Shown in pieces: positions 1 through 9,283 of a DNA stretch of 64,000 nucleotides. The stretch comes from an uncultured Vibrio sp. (lineage in GTDB: Bacteria > Pseudomonadota > Gammaproteobacteria > Enterobacterales > Vibrionaceae), in NCBI GenBank assembly GCA_947504195.1, contig CANNGN010000008.1, positions 114,921-178,920 of the forward strand, read 5' to 3'. The stretch's first letter is position 1. Each line of letters begins with the position of its first letter. The notes beneath the pieces were generated by a model. It did no database searches. It saw only the letters and a list, made by a program, of their open reading frames with translations, and was not told where the DNA came from. A program made the translations under genes and the position numbers.

Positions 1-362
1 AGCAGTTGAGACAGATCTTTTGTCGTTAAGGTTGGGTCGCCACTAAATTTGATAATGATGTCGTTATTGGCTCGCAGTAATGATGTGGTGAAACTAAAAC
101 TGTCCCCTAAGACGAGCTTAGCAGCTGTGGCGGTTAGTAATTTTAATGTACTTGCTGGTGGAAACAGTTCATTTGATGCAGAACCAAATGTCTGCGTAGG
201 GAAGCTAGGCTTTCCCACTGGAGATACTGTCGCAGTATAGCGAGCGGGCAATTGGATATTCTGTAAATTCTTGTAAGTCGATGGCTGCGCAGAATTAACC
301 ATCATAGGAGAAAGAGCAAGAAAAGGAATAATGTAAAAAAAACAACGAATAAACTTAGCCAC
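1..362 (-). CDS. dacB: D-alanyl-D-alanine carboxypeptidase/endopeptidase PBP4 (DacB), N-terminal part
   Basis: This is the first 120 codons of a minus-strand gene; the rest lies beyond the window edge. The protein begins with a signal peptide (hydrophobic stretch ending near NSA, about residue 25), as expected for a periplasmic enzyme. The motif PASTLKLLTATAA at residues 69-81 carries the catalytic SxxK pair (Ser71, Lys74) of the penicillin-binding protein 4 class. The later segment FSGDPTLT matches the conserved FxxDPTL of DacB. DacB trims peptidoglycan stem peptides and cuts DD-crosslinks. I chose the GTG at 360-362 because the reading frame in front of it offers no better start and it places the signal peptide at the N-terminus; the in-frame ATG ATG about 20 codons later would remove most of the signal peptide. 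The gene is divergent from the regulator that follows. DacB next to greA is the usual Vibrio arrangement. Confidence 0.9.
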   Translation of the reverse strand, partial: MAKFIRCFFYIIPFLALSPMMVNSAQPSTYKNLQNIQLPARYTATVSPVGKPSFPTQTFGSASNELFPPASTLKLLTATAAKLVLGDSFSFTTSLLRANNDIIIKFSGDPTLTTKDLSQL

Positions 363-563
363 AGAACCATCTTAGTTTAAGAATTATTTGTCTAGTATAA
401 CGTTAAAAAAAGTGAGTGCCATCAAGCCAGAGTGAAAAATTATAATGTTTAGTTTTAATCGAATGAGAAACACCGTTTTTGTCCGGTTTAGTGGTGATTA
501 TGTCCTATCGGCCAGAGTTTTTGTGATTATACTGGGTTCATCAAATACGATTGAAAGGTGCTT

Positions 564-1562
564 ATGCTAGAACACCAAGTCATTAAAATTGCATTGATTG
601 CTCATGATGGAGCGAATGCCGTCGATGTGTTCGGGCCATTGCAGGTCTTTTCCAGTGCCAATTATATTCTGCGTAAAATGCACCCTGAGCGCGATATCGT
701 TGGCTATCAAACTTGCCTCGTTAGCCTGACAGGCGTTCAGTTTCAGCTTGATACTCAAACCCGTGTTATAGCTGATGCTTTGATTGATGAAATGGCAACA
801 ATAAAACCAGATACCTTAGTCATCGCAGGAGGACACCAAGCTCCGGAGGTTGCCTCTCAGAGTCAAGTTATGGATACACTCATTCCACATATTCATCAGA
901 CTCGACGTGTCGCTTCGGTGTGCAGTGGTGCTTTTATATTGGCAGCCAGTGGAGTGCTAGATAACCGTCGAGCTACAACACATTGGGAACGCTTTCCGGT
1001 ATTTTCTAAGCGCTTCCCCAAAGTGCGTTTAAAAATGGATGCTTTGTTTACAAAGGACGATAAGTATTATTGCTCTGCAGGTGTAACCTCGGGAATTGAC
1101 CTTGCATTGAACTTGGTGCAGGAAGATTTCGGTCGTCGTGTTGCGTTAGAAACGTCCCGCGAGATGGTGGCATTTTATCATCGCCCTGGTGGACAAAATC
1201 AGTTTTCTAGTATTGATGGTATGAAACCCGCCAAAACTGAAATATTAATTAAGGTCCAAGATTGGATAGAACAACATCTTGATTCTAACTTGGAAGTTTC
1301 TCAATTGGCTGAAATTGCGGCGATGAGTGTGCGTAATTTCTCGCGCAAATTTACCCAAGAAACAGGTCTGTCACCATCACGTTACATTGCTATCGCTCGC
1401 TTGAACAAAGCTCGGCTAATGCTGGAAGAAAGCACTTATTCCATTAGTAGGGTGGCTCGTGTTTGTGGCTACCACAATAGTGAAACTCTACGTCGTTCAT
1501 TTGCCCGAGAGCTGAATGTATCTCCTTCGGAATATCGTAAACGCTTTCATGTCAACGCTTAA
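564..1562 (+). CDS. GlxA-type transcriptional regulator (DJ-1/PfpI domain plus AraC helix-turn-helix)
   Basis: This 332-residue protein joins an N-terminal DJ-1/PfpI-like domain (about residues 5-185) to a C-terminal AraC/XylS DNA-binding domain (about 230-325). The DJ-1 half carries the nucleophile-elbow sequence VCSGAF with Cys120. The C-terminal half shows the two-helix-turn-helix pattern, including LAEIAAMSVRNFSRKF and ISRVARVCGYHN. Related regulators (GlxA, FtrA, CdhR, GbdR) respond to small metabolites, but the ligand here cannot be read from the sequence. I chose ATG 564 over the upstream GTG 558 because AAAGG at 554-558 sits five bases before it. The MFS transporter starts 36 bases downstream on the same strand, so the pair is probably one operon and the transporter a likely target. 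The pair is not part of the conserved dacB-greA neighbourhood and looks like accessory cargo. Confidence 0.88.
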   Translation: MLEHQVIKIALIAHDGANAVDVFGPLQVFSSANYILRKMHPERDIVGYQTCLVSLTGVQFQLDTQTRVIADALIDEMATIKPDTLVIAGGHQAPEVASQSQVMDTLIPHIHQTRRVASVCSGAFILAASGVLDNRRATTHWERFPVFSKRFPKVRLKMDALFTKDDKYYCSAGVTSGIDLALNLVQEDFGRRVALETSREMVAFYHRPGGQNQFSSIDGMKPAKTEILIKVQDWIEQHLDSNLEVSQLAEIAAMSVRNFSRKFTQETGLSPSRYIAIARLNKARLMLEESTYSISRVARVCGYHNSETLRRSFARELNVSPSEYRKRFHVNA

Positions 1563-1598
1563 TTATTTCACGTTCACGCCTAACTATAGGAATGCATT

Positions 1599-2738
1599 AT
1601 GCCCCCAAAAATTATTATTCTAGCGGTTGCTCAGAGCTGCTACTGGTTCGCGGTGCTGATTGGTATCAGTTTATCTTCTATTATCGGTATTAAGTTAGCT
1701 CCCCACGCTTCTCTTGCGACATTGCCATTTGGGTTAGTAAGCTTGGGGGCATTGATAAGTACTTATGCGTTATCTGTACTGATGCAGCAGCGTGGACGTC
1801 GATTAGGATTGAGACTGGGAGCATTTTCTGGAGCTTGTTCTGCGTTTATATGTGCAGTATCAATTTATATTGAGAGCTTTTCTCTGTTTTGTTTGGGAAG
1901 TTTGTTGATGGGGGGGTATCAGGCTTCTTCGGTTTTTTACCGCTTGGCAGCCATGGACGAAGCGCCAGAATCTAAAAAAGGTAGCGTGATGGGGTGGGTG
2001 TTGTCAGGCAGTTTACTGGCGGCCGTTTTAGGCCCAACATTGGCTAACTATGCAAATCAATGGTTTAGTGAGCCACCTTACCTTGGCGCGTATTTGTTTG
2101 TTGGCATTTTTGCCGTGATTGCCTTTTTATTGCTTGGTGTGTTGAGTAACCCTGTGATCAATAACAACACGCCTGCGCATAATACCCGTCGCTTTTTACG
2201 CAATTCAACTTACCGTGTCGGAGTGATCAATACGGCTTTCGGACAGTTTGTGATGATGCTAATGATGGTCGTCACGCCGCTTGCGATGCACGCTCATGAA
2301 TACTCAACAGATCAGGGTGTTTCTGTGATTGGTTGGCATATTATTGGTATGTTTTTTCCCTCCTTTTTCACCGGTAAATTGATTGATCGTTTTGGTACCA
2401 ACGCGATAGTTTACGCTGGTTTAGTTATATTTTCTTTAAGCGCAATTTCTACCGTTTTCGGTATGGTATTGATGAACTTTTATGTCAGCTTGTTCCTACT
2501 TGGAGTAGGGTGGAACTTTTTATATATGTCTGGTACTGGCCAATATTCTTCGGCAATAGATGTAGATGAGAAAGGTAAAGGACAGGGCGTTGCTGAGCTG
2601 ATTATTGCGTTTTCCAGTATTATCGCAGTGATTGGTGGAGGGGTGCTGATAAACTGGCTTGATTGGCAGCAGTTGAATTATGGTGTGTTGGTGTTATTAC
2701 TCGGTATGGCAGCCTTGAATTTGTTCGCGCGTGATTAA
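1599..2738 (+). CDS. Major facilitator superfamily transporter
   Basis: This is a 379-residue, strongly hydrophobic protein with about 11-12 predicted membrane spans and a basic cytoplasmic loop (QQRGRRLGLRLG, about residues 64-75) between spans 2 and 3, the place of the MFS signature loop. A second basic loop, NTRRFLRNSTYR near the middle, separates the two six-helix halves. It belongs to the MFS by architecture; substrate and direction are unknown. It follows the GlxA-type regulator by 36 bases on the same strand with an AGGAATGC ribosome-binding site before its ATG, so co-transcription is likely. Drug or metabolite efflux is a common role for such small 12-span carriers paired with a regulator, but that is inference. 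No intrinsic terminator follows directly. Confidence 0.82.
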   Translation: MPPKIIILAVAQSCYWFAVLIGISLSSIIGIKLAPHASLATLPFGLVSLGALISTYALSVLMQQRGRRLGLRLGAFSGACSAFICAVSIYIESFSLFCLGSLLMGGYQASSVFYRLAAMDEAPESKKGSVMGWVLSGSLLAAVLGPTLANYANQWFSEPPYLGAYLFVGIFAVIAFLLLGVLSNPVINNNTPAHNTRRFLRNSTYRVGVINTAFGQFVMMLMMVVTPLAMHAHEYSTDQGVSVIGWHIIGMFFPSFFTGKLIDRFGTNAIVYAGLVIFSLSAISTVFGMVLMNFYVSLFLLGVGWNFLYMSGTGQYSSAIDVDEKGKGQGVAELIIAFSSIIAVIGGGVLINWLDWQQLNYGVLVLLLGMAALNLFARD

Positions 2739-3083
2739 GTTTAACTCATGCTAAAAAATTAAGTGCTTGGTGATTTTTGTCGTATCGAGAAGGCGGAATT
2801 TTAGGTTTTTAGGTATGTTTTGCCATGTAATGCAGATCTGAAATCAATGTACTGAAGTGAGTCAGTCATGATTCTAGCCAGTGATCATGGAGTAAAAGCG
2901 TGAAAGTTGTTTTAAATTCGAAAATTTTCTGAGCCATCTCTTGATTTCAAGTGATCTAATGCCCATGTTTGTTTACACTGAAATTAAGAAATTGATATTG
3001 AACTACCTAACCCCATCGGTTGGGTAGTTTTGTTTTGTCCAAAGTTGTTTGATCCAAAAGCAGTTTTGGCATAGAGGTATATT
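2739..3083 (+). other. Non-coding leader region upstream of greA
   Basis: This 345-base gap holds no convincing reading frame. Its main content is a strong intrinsic-terminator-like hairpin at 3001-3037, which is listed separately. A possible promoter is TTGATT (2941-2946) followed at 17 bases by a weak -10, or TTTACA (2972-2977) followed by GATATT (2994-2999). Both are imperfect, so the transcription start is not settled. In E. coli the greA leader also carries a terminator that releases small RNAs called GraL, and the arrangement here is comparable. Confidence 0.5.
3001..3037 (+). terminator. Intrinsic terminator/attenuator hairpin in the greA leader
   Basis: The arms AACTACCTAACC (3001-3012) and GGTTGGGTAGTT (3018-3029) pair over 12 positions with one G-U wobble around a five-base loop, and are followed by TTGTTTTG. 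This sits 47 bases before the greA start codon and in the same direction. It fits either a leader attenuator controlling greA or the 3' end of a GraL-like small RNA. No upstream gene ends close enough to need it, since the MFS gene stops about 260 bases earlier. Confidence 0.75.
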
Positions 3084-3557
3084 ATGGAAAACGTTCCAAT
3101 GACATTACGCGGTGCTGAACAACTGCGTGTTGAACTAGATAGATTACTAAAGCTTAGACCTAAAATTACTCAAGCTATTGCTGAAGCTCGTGAACTCGGT
3201 GACTTAAAAGAAAATGCCGAATACCATGCTGCTCGCGAAGAGCAGGGGATTTGCGAAGCTCAAATTCGAGATATCGAATATAAACTTTCAGTTGCTCAAA
3301 TTATCGATGTAACCACGATGGAAAATACCGGTAAGGTTATTTTCGGTACTACGGTTACCTTGATCAATGTTGATACCGATGAAGAAAATCGTTATCAAAT
3401 TGTTGGTGACGATGAAGCTGATATTAAAGCGAGCCGTATATCGGTTAGCTCTCCAATCGCTCGAGGAGTCATCGGTAAGGTCGAAGGCGACGAAGTTACC
3501 ATCGTGACGCCAAGTGGTGAGAAAGTGTTTGAAATTGACAAAGTTGACTATATTTAA
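3084..3557 (+). CDS. greA: Transcription elongation factor GreA
   Basis: GreA binds RNA polymerase through the secondary channel and stimulates cleavage of backtracked RNA. The 157-residue length is that of the family (E. coli 158). The N-terminal coiled coil (about residues 1-75) carries the conserved tip [11 protein letters not shown], whose acidic pair reaches the polymerase active site. The C-terminal FKBP-like domain includes [22 protein letters not shown] and a terminal KVDYI. The start is supported by AGAGGTAT just upstream. A strong hairpin in the leader at 3001-3037 suggests attenuation. The gene ends before a bidirectional terminator shared with the convergent yhbY. Confidence 0.98.
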   Translation: MENVPMTLRGAEQLRVELDRLLKLRPKITQAIAEARELGDLKENAEYHAAREEQGICEAQIRDIEYKLSVAQIIDVTTMENTGKVIFGTTVTLINVDTDEENRYQIVGDDEADIKASRISVSSPIARGVIGKVEGDEVTIVTPSGEKVFEIDKVDYI

Positions 3558-3588
3558 TCAGCTAACTGAGCCACTTTTAAATGACAAA

Positions 3589-3616
3589 AGGTCGCTAATG
3601 ATTAGCGACCTCTTTT
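3589..3616. terminator. Bidirectional terminator between greA and yhbY
   Basis: The inverted repeat AGGTCGCTAAT (3589-3599) and ATTAGCGACCT (3601-3611) is perfect. It is flanked by AAAA on the left and followed by CTTTT on the right, so it can terminate both convergent genes. Confidence 0.85.
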
Positions 3617-3641
3617 GCGTAAACGATGATATAAATGTCAT

Positions 3642-3938
3642 TTATTTACGTGGAAGTTCAATCTTACGTTGTTCAGACTGACGATAAAGCACGAGTGTTT
3701 TTCCGATAGTTTGAACTTTTTCTGCGCGCGTTTCGCGAATAATAGCATCGATAATTAATACTTTGGTTTCTCTATCTTCTGATGCTATTTTTACTTTTAC
3801 TAGCTCATGATGATTGAGCGCGAGATCGATTTCCGCCAGAACAGCTTCAGTAAGCCCGTTTGCTCCAAGCATTACAACTGGTTTTAAGCTGTGTGCTAGG
3901 CCTTTAAGATGCTGCTTTTGTTTCGTACTTAGGTTCAT
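3642..3938 (-). CDS. yhbY: Ribosome assembly RNA-binding protein YhbY (CRM domain)
   Basis: This 98-residue protein is a single CRM (chloroplast RNA splicing and ribosome maturation) domain. The N-terminal KQKQHLKGLAHSLKPVV and the GANGLTEAVLAEID segment with the GxxG-like loop are typical. YhbY associates with pre-50S particles in E. coli. It is divergent from rlmE, another large-subunit assembly factor, and convergent with greA, which is the common gammaproteobacterial order. The C-terminal KIELPRK is the usual ending. Confidence 0.96.
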   Translation of the reverse strand: MNLSTKQKQHLKGLAHSLKPVVMLGANGLTEAVLAEIDLALNHHELVKVKIASEDRETKVLIIDAIIRETRAEKVQTIGKTLVLYRQSEQRKIELPRK

Positions 3939-4057
3939 TGTGCGGCCAATTTATTTTTGATTAGGGTTGAAAAGTCGCATTTTAACGCCATCTATGCAGG
4001 AAGACTATATTTTCTAGTCTACTTTCTTAAATAGACATGATTTTAATTAGGTCCTCG

Positions 4058-4687
4058 ATGAGTAAACAAAAACATTCAGCAAGTTCTGGTCGTTGGTTAA
4101 AAGAACACTTCGATGACAAATATGTCAATGAGGCTAAGAAGAAAGGCTATCGTTCGCGTGCGATTTTCAAGATAGAAGAAATTCAGAATAAAGATAAGTT
4201 ACTTAAGTCAGGAATGACGGTTGTCGATTTAGGGGCAGCTCCTGGCGGATGGTCTCAATATGCTGCTAATATCGTTGGAGGAGAAGGCCAAGTTATTGCT
4301 TGTGACATCCTACCTATGGATTCGATAGCCGGCGTAGCTTTTCTTCAAGGGGATTTTCGAGAAGATGCGGTTCTGGAAGCACTTTTAGAAAGAATTGGAC
4401 CAAATATGGTTGATGTTGTTATGTCAGACATGGCACCAAATATGGCTGGGAATTTATCAGTCGATCAGCCAAGAGCAATGTATTTAGTTGAACTGGCACT
4501 TGATATGTGTCGCCAAGTTCTGGGTCCAAATGGTTGTTTTGTTGTGAAAGTTTTTCAAGGCGAAGGCTTTGATCAATACATACAAGAAGTTCGAAATATG
4601 TTTAAAGCGGTAAAAATTCGCAAACCAGATTCTTCCCGTGCACGATCACGAGAAGTTTATGTTGTTGCGACTGGTTACAAAGGGTAA
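4058..4687 (+). CDS. rlmE: 23S rRNA 2'-O-methyltransferase RlmE (FtsJ/RrmJ)
   Basis: RlmE methylates the 2'-O of U2552 in the A loop of 23S rRNA, late in 50S assembly, using S-adenosylmethionine. From the ATG at 4058 the protein has 209 residues, the same as E. coli. The SAM motif [11 protein letters not shown] lies at 55-65. The catalytic residues fall at the E. coli positions Lys38 (RAIFKIE), Asp124 (SDMAPN), Lys164 (VVKVFQ) and Glu199 (REVYVV). An in-frame upstream ATG at 4037 would add seven residues absent from the family and has no better ribosome-binding site. The gene precedes ftsH, as in the heat-shock rlmE-ftsH operon of E. coli. Confidence 0.98.
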   Translation: MSKQKHSASSGRWLKEHFDDKYVNEAKKKGYRSRAIFKIEEIQNKDKLLKSGMTVVDLGAAPGGWSQYAANIVGGEGQVIACDILPMDSIAGVAFLQGDFREDAVLEALLERIGPNMVDVVMSDMAPNMAGNLSVDQPRAMYLVELALDMCRQVLGPNGCFVVKVFQGEGFDQYIQEVRNMFKAVKIRKPDSSRARSREVYVVATGYKG

Positions 4688-4786
4688 CCATTTTATGGGG
4701 ATAGGGCACTGAGAACACTATAGCGACAAGTTATAATCTGTAGTACCCTACCTTTAATTACAACTAGTTATCGAGAGGCTTGCACC

Positions 4787-6754
4787 TTGAGTGACATGGC
4801 AAAAAATTTAATCTTATGGCTTGTTATTGCTGTCGTTTTAATGTCTGTATTTCAGAGCTTTGGCCCTGGTGATGCAACAGGGAAATCGGTTGACTACACC
4901 ACATTTGTTAGTGAAGTTGGGCAAGGGCAAATACAAGAAGCGCAATTCAAAGACAGTCAAATTACGTTCACTCGTCGTGGTAGCACCACTAGTAACGTTA
5001 CGTATATGCCGGTTTATGACCAAAAACTGCTTGATGATTTGATCAATCAAAACGTGAAAGTAGAAGGCACTCCACCAGAAGAGCAAAGCTTATTAGGGAC
5101 TATCTTTATTTCGTGGTTCCCAATGATACTTCTTGTTGGTGTTTGGATCTTCTTCATGCGCCAAATGCAAGGCGGTGGTGGTAAAGGTGCGATGTCATTT
5201 GGTAAGAGCAAAGCTCGAATGATGACAGAAGAGCAGATCAAAACTACTTTTGCTGATGTTGCTGGCTGTGATGAGGCCAAAGACGATGTGAAAGAGTTGG
5301 TTGATTACCTACGTGATCCAAGTCGTTTCCAAAAGCTGGGTGGTAAAATTCCAACAGGTGTTTTAATGGTTGGTCCTCCTGGTACGGGTAAAACCTTACT
5401 TGCAAAAGCAATTGCTGGTGAAGCGAAAGTACCATTTTTCACAATTTCTGGTTCTGACTTTGTTGAAATGTTCGTTGGTGTCGGTGCTTCGCGTGTTCGT
5501 GATATGTTTGAACAAGCCAAGAAAGCATCACCATGTATCATCTTTATCGATGAAATCGATGCAGTAGGTCGACAGCGTGGTGCTGGTGTTGGTGGTGGTC
5601 ATGATGAGCGTGAGCAAACACTAAACCAGATGTTGGTTGAAATGGATGGTTTTGAAGGTAACGAAGGCGTTATTGTTATCGCTGCAACCAACCGTCCTGA
5701 TGTACTTGACCCAGCATTACTTCGCCCCGGTCGTTTTGATAGACAAGTTGTTGTTGGTCTACCAGATGTTCGTGGACGTGAGCAAATTCTTAAAGTTCAT
5801 ATGCGTAAAGTTCCTTTGGCAGGTGACGTTGAACCTTCATTGATTGCTCGTGGTACACCAGGTTTCTCTGGTGCTGACTTAGCTAACTTAGTAAATGAAG
5901 CCGCACTATTTGCTGCTCGTGGAAACAAACGTAATGTCTCTATGGTTGAGTTTGAATTAGCAAAAGATAAGATCATGATGGGTGCTGAGCGTCGATCTAT
6001 GGTTATGTCGGAAGAAGTCAAAGAATCAACGGCGTACCATGAAGCAGGCCATGCTATTGTTGGGCGTTTAGTTCCAGAGCATGACCCAGTTTACAAGGTT
6101 TCTATAATTCCTCGTGGCCGTGCACTTGGTGTGACGATGTACCTGCCTGAGCAAGATCGAGTAAGTATGTCTCGTCGACATTTGGAATCGATGCTTTCAA
6201 GCTTATATGGTGGTCGATTGGCTGAAGAGCTAATCTATGGCGCAGATCAAGTTTCAACTGGTGCTTCGAACGATATCGAACGTGCGACTGATATTGCGAA
6301 TAAAATGGTTACTAAATGGGGTTTCTCTGAAACTTTAGGACCGCTTTTATATACTGAAGAGGAAGGTGAAGTTTTCCTAGGACGCAGTTCAGGCAAATCT
6401 AAGCATATGTCTGATGACACAGCTAAAGCCATTGATATAGAAATTAGAACCTTAATCGATCGCAACTATCTTCGAGCTAAAAAGATACTTGAAGAAAATA
6501 TGGATATTATGCATGCAATGAAAGATGCATTAATGAAATATGAAACAATCGATGCTGGTCAAATCGATGATTTGATGGAACGTAAGTCAGAGATTCGTGA
6601 ACCTGCCGGTTGGGTTGAGCAAGATAAAGCTGCGCAAGAAAAGCGAGATGCAGCTGAAGAAGATAAAAAAGTAGATTCAACTGTCGAAAATTCTGAAGAA
6701 GAAAAACCAGAAGAAACGAAGGAAGAATCGAAAAAAGACCAAAACGAAGAATAA
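4787..6754 (+). CDS. ftsH: ATP-dependent zinc metalloprotease FtsH
   Basis: FtsH is the membrane-anchored hexameric AAA+ protease that degrades LpxC, sigma32, SecY and damaged membrane proteins. Two membrane spans (about 8-25 and 103-127) enclose a periplasmic domain. The AAA module has Walker A GPPGTGKT at 196-203, Walker [12 protein letters not shown] and the second region of homology [18 protein letters not shown]. The zinc site HEAGH is at 418-422. The start appears to be the TTG at 4787: GAGAGG at 4772-4777 is nine bases before it but 18 before the ATG at 4796 that gives MAKNL. At 655 residues it is slightly longer than E. coli FtsH because of a charged Glu/Lys-rich tail of about 45 residues. 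A terminator follows. Confidence 0.98.
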   Translation: MSDMAKNLILWLVIAVVLMSVFQSFGPGDATGKSVDYTTFVSEVGQGQIQEAQFKDSQITFTRRGSTTSNVTYMPVYDQKLLDDLINQNVKVEGTPPEEQSLLGTIFISWFPMILLVGVWIFFMRQMQGGGGKGAMSFGKSKARMMTEEQIKTTFADVAGCDEAKDDVKELVDYLRDPSRFQKLGGKIPTGVLMVGPPGTGKTLLAKAIAGEAKVPFFTISGSDFVEMFVGVGASRVRDMFEQAKKASPCIIFIDEIDAVGRQRGAGVGGGHDEREQTLNQMLVEMDGFEGNEGVIVIAATNRPDVLDPALLRPGRFDRQVVVGLPDVRGREQILKVHMRKVPLAGDVEPSLIARGTPGFSGADLANLVNEAALFAARGNKRNVSMVEFELAKDKIMMGAERRSMVMSEEVKESTAYHEAGHAIVGRLVPEHDPVYKVSIIPRGRALGVTMYLPEQDRVSMSRRHLESMLSSLYGGRLAEELIYGADQVSTGASNDIERATDIANKMVTKWGFSETLGPLLYTEEEGEVFLGRSSGKSKHMSDDTAKAIDIEIRTLIDRNYLRAKKILEENMDIMHAMKDALMKYETIDAGQIDDLMERKSEIREPAGWVEQDKAAQEKRDAAEEDKKVDSTVENSEEEKPEETKEESKKDQNEE

Positions 6755-6770
6755 AGTTTTGGAGATAATG

Positions 6771-6800
6771 AAGCCCTGAGTTTACTCGGGGCTTTTTATT
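6771..6800 (+). terminator. Intrinsic terminator after ftsH
   Basis: AAGCCCTGAG (6771-6780) pairs with CTCGGGGCTT (6785-6794) across a TTTA loop with one G-U wobble, followed by TTTTATT. Confidence 0.9.
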
Positions 6801-6842
6801 AGCTAAAGCAAAAGAGATGGAACACGTTTAGATAGGAAAGTA

Positions 6843-7673
6843 ATGCAAATATCCACATCAACCAAGACGCTAGATCTATCATCCCCTCAAGTCATGGGTA
6901 TTTTAAATACGACACCTGATTCATTTTCTGATGGTGGCCAATTTACATCTGTTACTCGAGCTTTAAAACAAGCTGAATGTATGATTGCCTCGGGGGTATC
7001 GATTATTGATATCGGAGGAGAATCTACACGACCGGGAGCTCCTGATGTTGAGTTAAACGAAGAGTTATCTAGAGTTATTCCTGTTATCAAAGCGATACGT
7101 GAACAACATGATGTTTGGATTTCGATTGATACCAGTAAACCGGAAGTTATGAAACAGGCTATTGCGGCTGGAGCTGACATTATTAACGATGTCCGTGCAC
7201 TACAAGAGCCGGGAGCGCTGGAAGTCGCCGCAAAAGCTCAAGTTCCGGTTTGTATCATGCATATGAAAGGTCAGCCAAGAACAATGCAACACAATCCAGA
7301 ATATTCCGATGTTATGGATGAGGTTCGCATTTTTTTACAGCAACGAATCGCAGCTTGCGAAGAGTCAGGTATAAAGAAAGAAAATATTATTATCGATCCT
7401 GGGTTTGGGTTCGGTAAAACAGAATCTCACAACTATCATTTACTCGCGCATCTGAATGAATTACATGCTTTTGGTCTGCCGATACTGGCTGGAATGTCAC
7501 GTAAATCAATGTTATATAAGCCTCTAAATAAGTCGCCATCTAATTGCTTAGCTGGCAGTTTAACGGTTGCATTAACCGCTTATGAAAAAGGTGCTCAGAT
7601 TCTTCGAGTCCATGATTTTGAAGAAACCTTAGATGCATTAACTATTGCGAAGTTAATTCACAATAATCGTTAG
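6843..7673 (+). CDS. folP: Dihydropteroate synthase
   Basis: FolP condenses 6-hydroxymethyl-dihydropterin pyrophosphate with p-aminobenzoate in folate synthesis and is the target of sulfonamides. The 276-residue TIM barrel shows the pyrophosphate and pterin signatures: MGILNTTPDSFSDGG near the N-terminus, GGESTRPGA, the DPGFGFGKT motif and GMSRKSML. The length is as expected (E. coli 282). It lies 88 bases after ftsH beyond a terminator and 39 bases before glmM, so folP-glmM are probably co-transcribed, as in E. coli. I see no resistance-type insertion in the loop after TTPDSFSDGG. Confidence 0.97.
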   Translation: MQISTSTKTLDLSSPQVMGILNTTPDSFSDGGQFTSVTRALKQAECMIASGVSIIDIGGESTRPGAPDVELNEELSRVIPVIKAIREQHDVWISIDTSKPEVMKQAIAAGADIINDVRALQEPGALEVAAKAQVPVCIMHMKGQPRTMQHNPEYSDVMDEVRIFLQQRIAACEESGIKKENIIIDPGFGFGKTESHNYHLLAHLNELHAFGLPILAGMSRKSMLYKPLNKSPSNCLAGSLTVALTAYEKGAQILRVHDFEETLDALTIAKLIHNNR

Positions 7674-7712
7674 GCAACGATAGCGATAAAACAATAAAAC
7701 GAAAGGTACAAT

Positions 7713-9053
7713 ATGTCTGAGAAAAGACGTTACTTCGGCACTGATGGTGTTCGAGGAAAAGTAGGGCAATTTCCGATCACTCCCGATTTTATATTAAAAC
7801 TTGGCTGGGCCGCAGGGCGTGTACTTGCTAAACAAGGCACTAAGAAAGTTATTATCGGTAAAGATACTCGAATATCTGGCTATATGTTGGAGTCGGCGTT
7901 AGAAGCTGGACTTGCAGCTGCTGGGTTAAAAGCAATTTTCACCGGGCCAATGCCGACACCTGCGGTAGCATATTTAACACGAACATTCCGTGCTGAGGCA
8001 GGAATTGTTATCTCAGCATCGCACAACCCTTATTACGATAATGGTATTAAGTTCTTTTCTGCGGAAGGGACCAAATTGCCTGATGAGGTTGAACTAGCCA
8101 TTGAAAAAGAACTCGATAAAGATATTGAATGCGTTCCGTCTTCTGAGCTTGGTAAAGCAGCGCGCTTAACCGATGCAGCAGGACGTTATATTGAATTTTG
8201 TAAGAGTACGTTTCCATCACATCATGGTTTAGAAAAGTTAAAAATCGTTGTCGATTGTGCGCATGGTGCAACTTATCACATTGCTCCAAGTGTCTTTAAG
8301 GAGCTTGGTGCTGAAGTTATTTCAATTGGTGTTGAACCTAATGGCACCAATATTAATGATAAAGTTGGGGCAACAGATGTTAAATTATTGCAACAGCGAG
8401 TGCTTGAAGAAAAAGCGGACATAGGACTAGCTTTTGATGGTGATGGCGACCGTATTATTTTAGTTGATGCACTGGGTCATGAAGTCGATGGCGACCAGAT
8501 TGCATACATCATTGCACGGGATTTACTGCGTAAAGGTGAATTGAAAGGTGGGGTTGTCGGTACTTTAATGACCAACTTAGGAATGGAAGTTGGATTGAAA
8601 CAACTCGGTATTCCATTTGTCCGTGCTGCAGTGGGCGACCGCTACGTGATGGAAAAGCTAATAGAAAAAAATTGGAAAATTGGCGCCGAAAATTCAGGTC
8701 ATGTGATATTACTGGATAAAGTGACCACAGGAGATGCGATCGTCGCGGCGTTGCAAGTGTTGTCGTCTATGATTGATAGCGATATGTCACTTCACGACTT
8801 AGCAAAAGGCATGACACTCTATCCTCAAGTATTAGAGAATGTACGATTTAGCGGTGATAGTAATCCTTTGGAAGCCGAAGCTGTTCTTGAAGCCGTCGCA
8901 AAAGTTGAAAAGAACTTAGGAAGTAACGGACGTGTGTTACTTAGAAAATCAGGTACCGAACCTTTATTGCGTGTCATGGTTGAAGGTCAAGACTCAGAAT
9001 TAGTTCAACGTTCGGCCCATGACATTGCGGATGCAATCAAAGCCAATTGCTAG
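7713..9053 (+). CDS. glmM: Phosphoglucosamine mutase
   Basis: GlmM converts glucosamine-6-phosphate to glucosamine-1-phosphate on the way to UDP-GlcNAc. The N-terminus [11 protein letters not shown] is the family signature. The phosphoserine loop [12 protein letters not shown] puts the catalytic serine at residue 103 (Ser102 in E. coli). The metal-binding loop DGDGDR is present, as is the C-terminal phosphate-binding [12 protein letters not shown]. At 446 residues it matches the usual length. It directly follows folP. Confidence 0.98.
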   Translation: MSEKRRYFGTDGVRGKVGQFPITPDFILKLGWAAGRVLAKQGTKKVIIGKDTRISGYMLESALEAGLAAAGLKAIFTGPMPTPAVAYLTRTFRAEAGIVISASHNPYYDNGIKFFSAEGTKLPDEVELAIEKELDKDIECVPSSELGKAARLTDAAGRYIEFCKSTFPSHHGLEKLKIVVDCAHGATYHIAPSVFKELGAEVISIGVEPNGTNINDKVGATDVKLLQQRVLEEKADIGLAFDGDGDRIILVDALGHEVDGDQIAYIIARDLLRKGELKGGVVGTLMTNLGMEVGLKQLGIPFVRAAVGDRYVMEKLIEKNWKIGAENSGHVILLDKVTTGDAIVAALQVLSSMIDSDMSLHDLAKGMTLYPQVLENVRFSGDSNPLEAEAVLEAVAKVEKNLGSNGRVLLRKSGTEPLLRVMVEGQDSELVQRSAHDIADAIKANC

Positions 9054-9165
9054 ATTAAATTGCATTTATTTTCGGGATTATGCTGATTAATTTGCTTATT
9101 GGTTAGAGCTTTGTCCTTTTTTTAACCATGTGAAGCATTAAACAGAAAAAAAATGAATTCTTCAC

Positions 9166-9194
9166 TTGTCAGTTTTGTAAGCTTTCGATAGTAT
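9166..9194 (+). promoter_or_regulatory. Candidate promoter for secG and the downstream tRNAs
   Basis: TTGTCA (9166-9171, five of six matches) is followed after exactly 17 bases by TAGTAT (9189-9194, four of six). A small hairpin, CCCTC AAT GAGGG, lies just downstream near 9203-9216. The position, about 90 bases before secG, is suitable. This is sequence inspection only. Confidence 0.45.
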
Positions 9195-9283
9195 TGCGTC
9201 CTCCCTCAATGAGGGTCGCGCTAGCTATGTTTTTTCGAAAGAATAACGGCACTGGCTCAACAATTTTGACATAGGTGGAAAAC

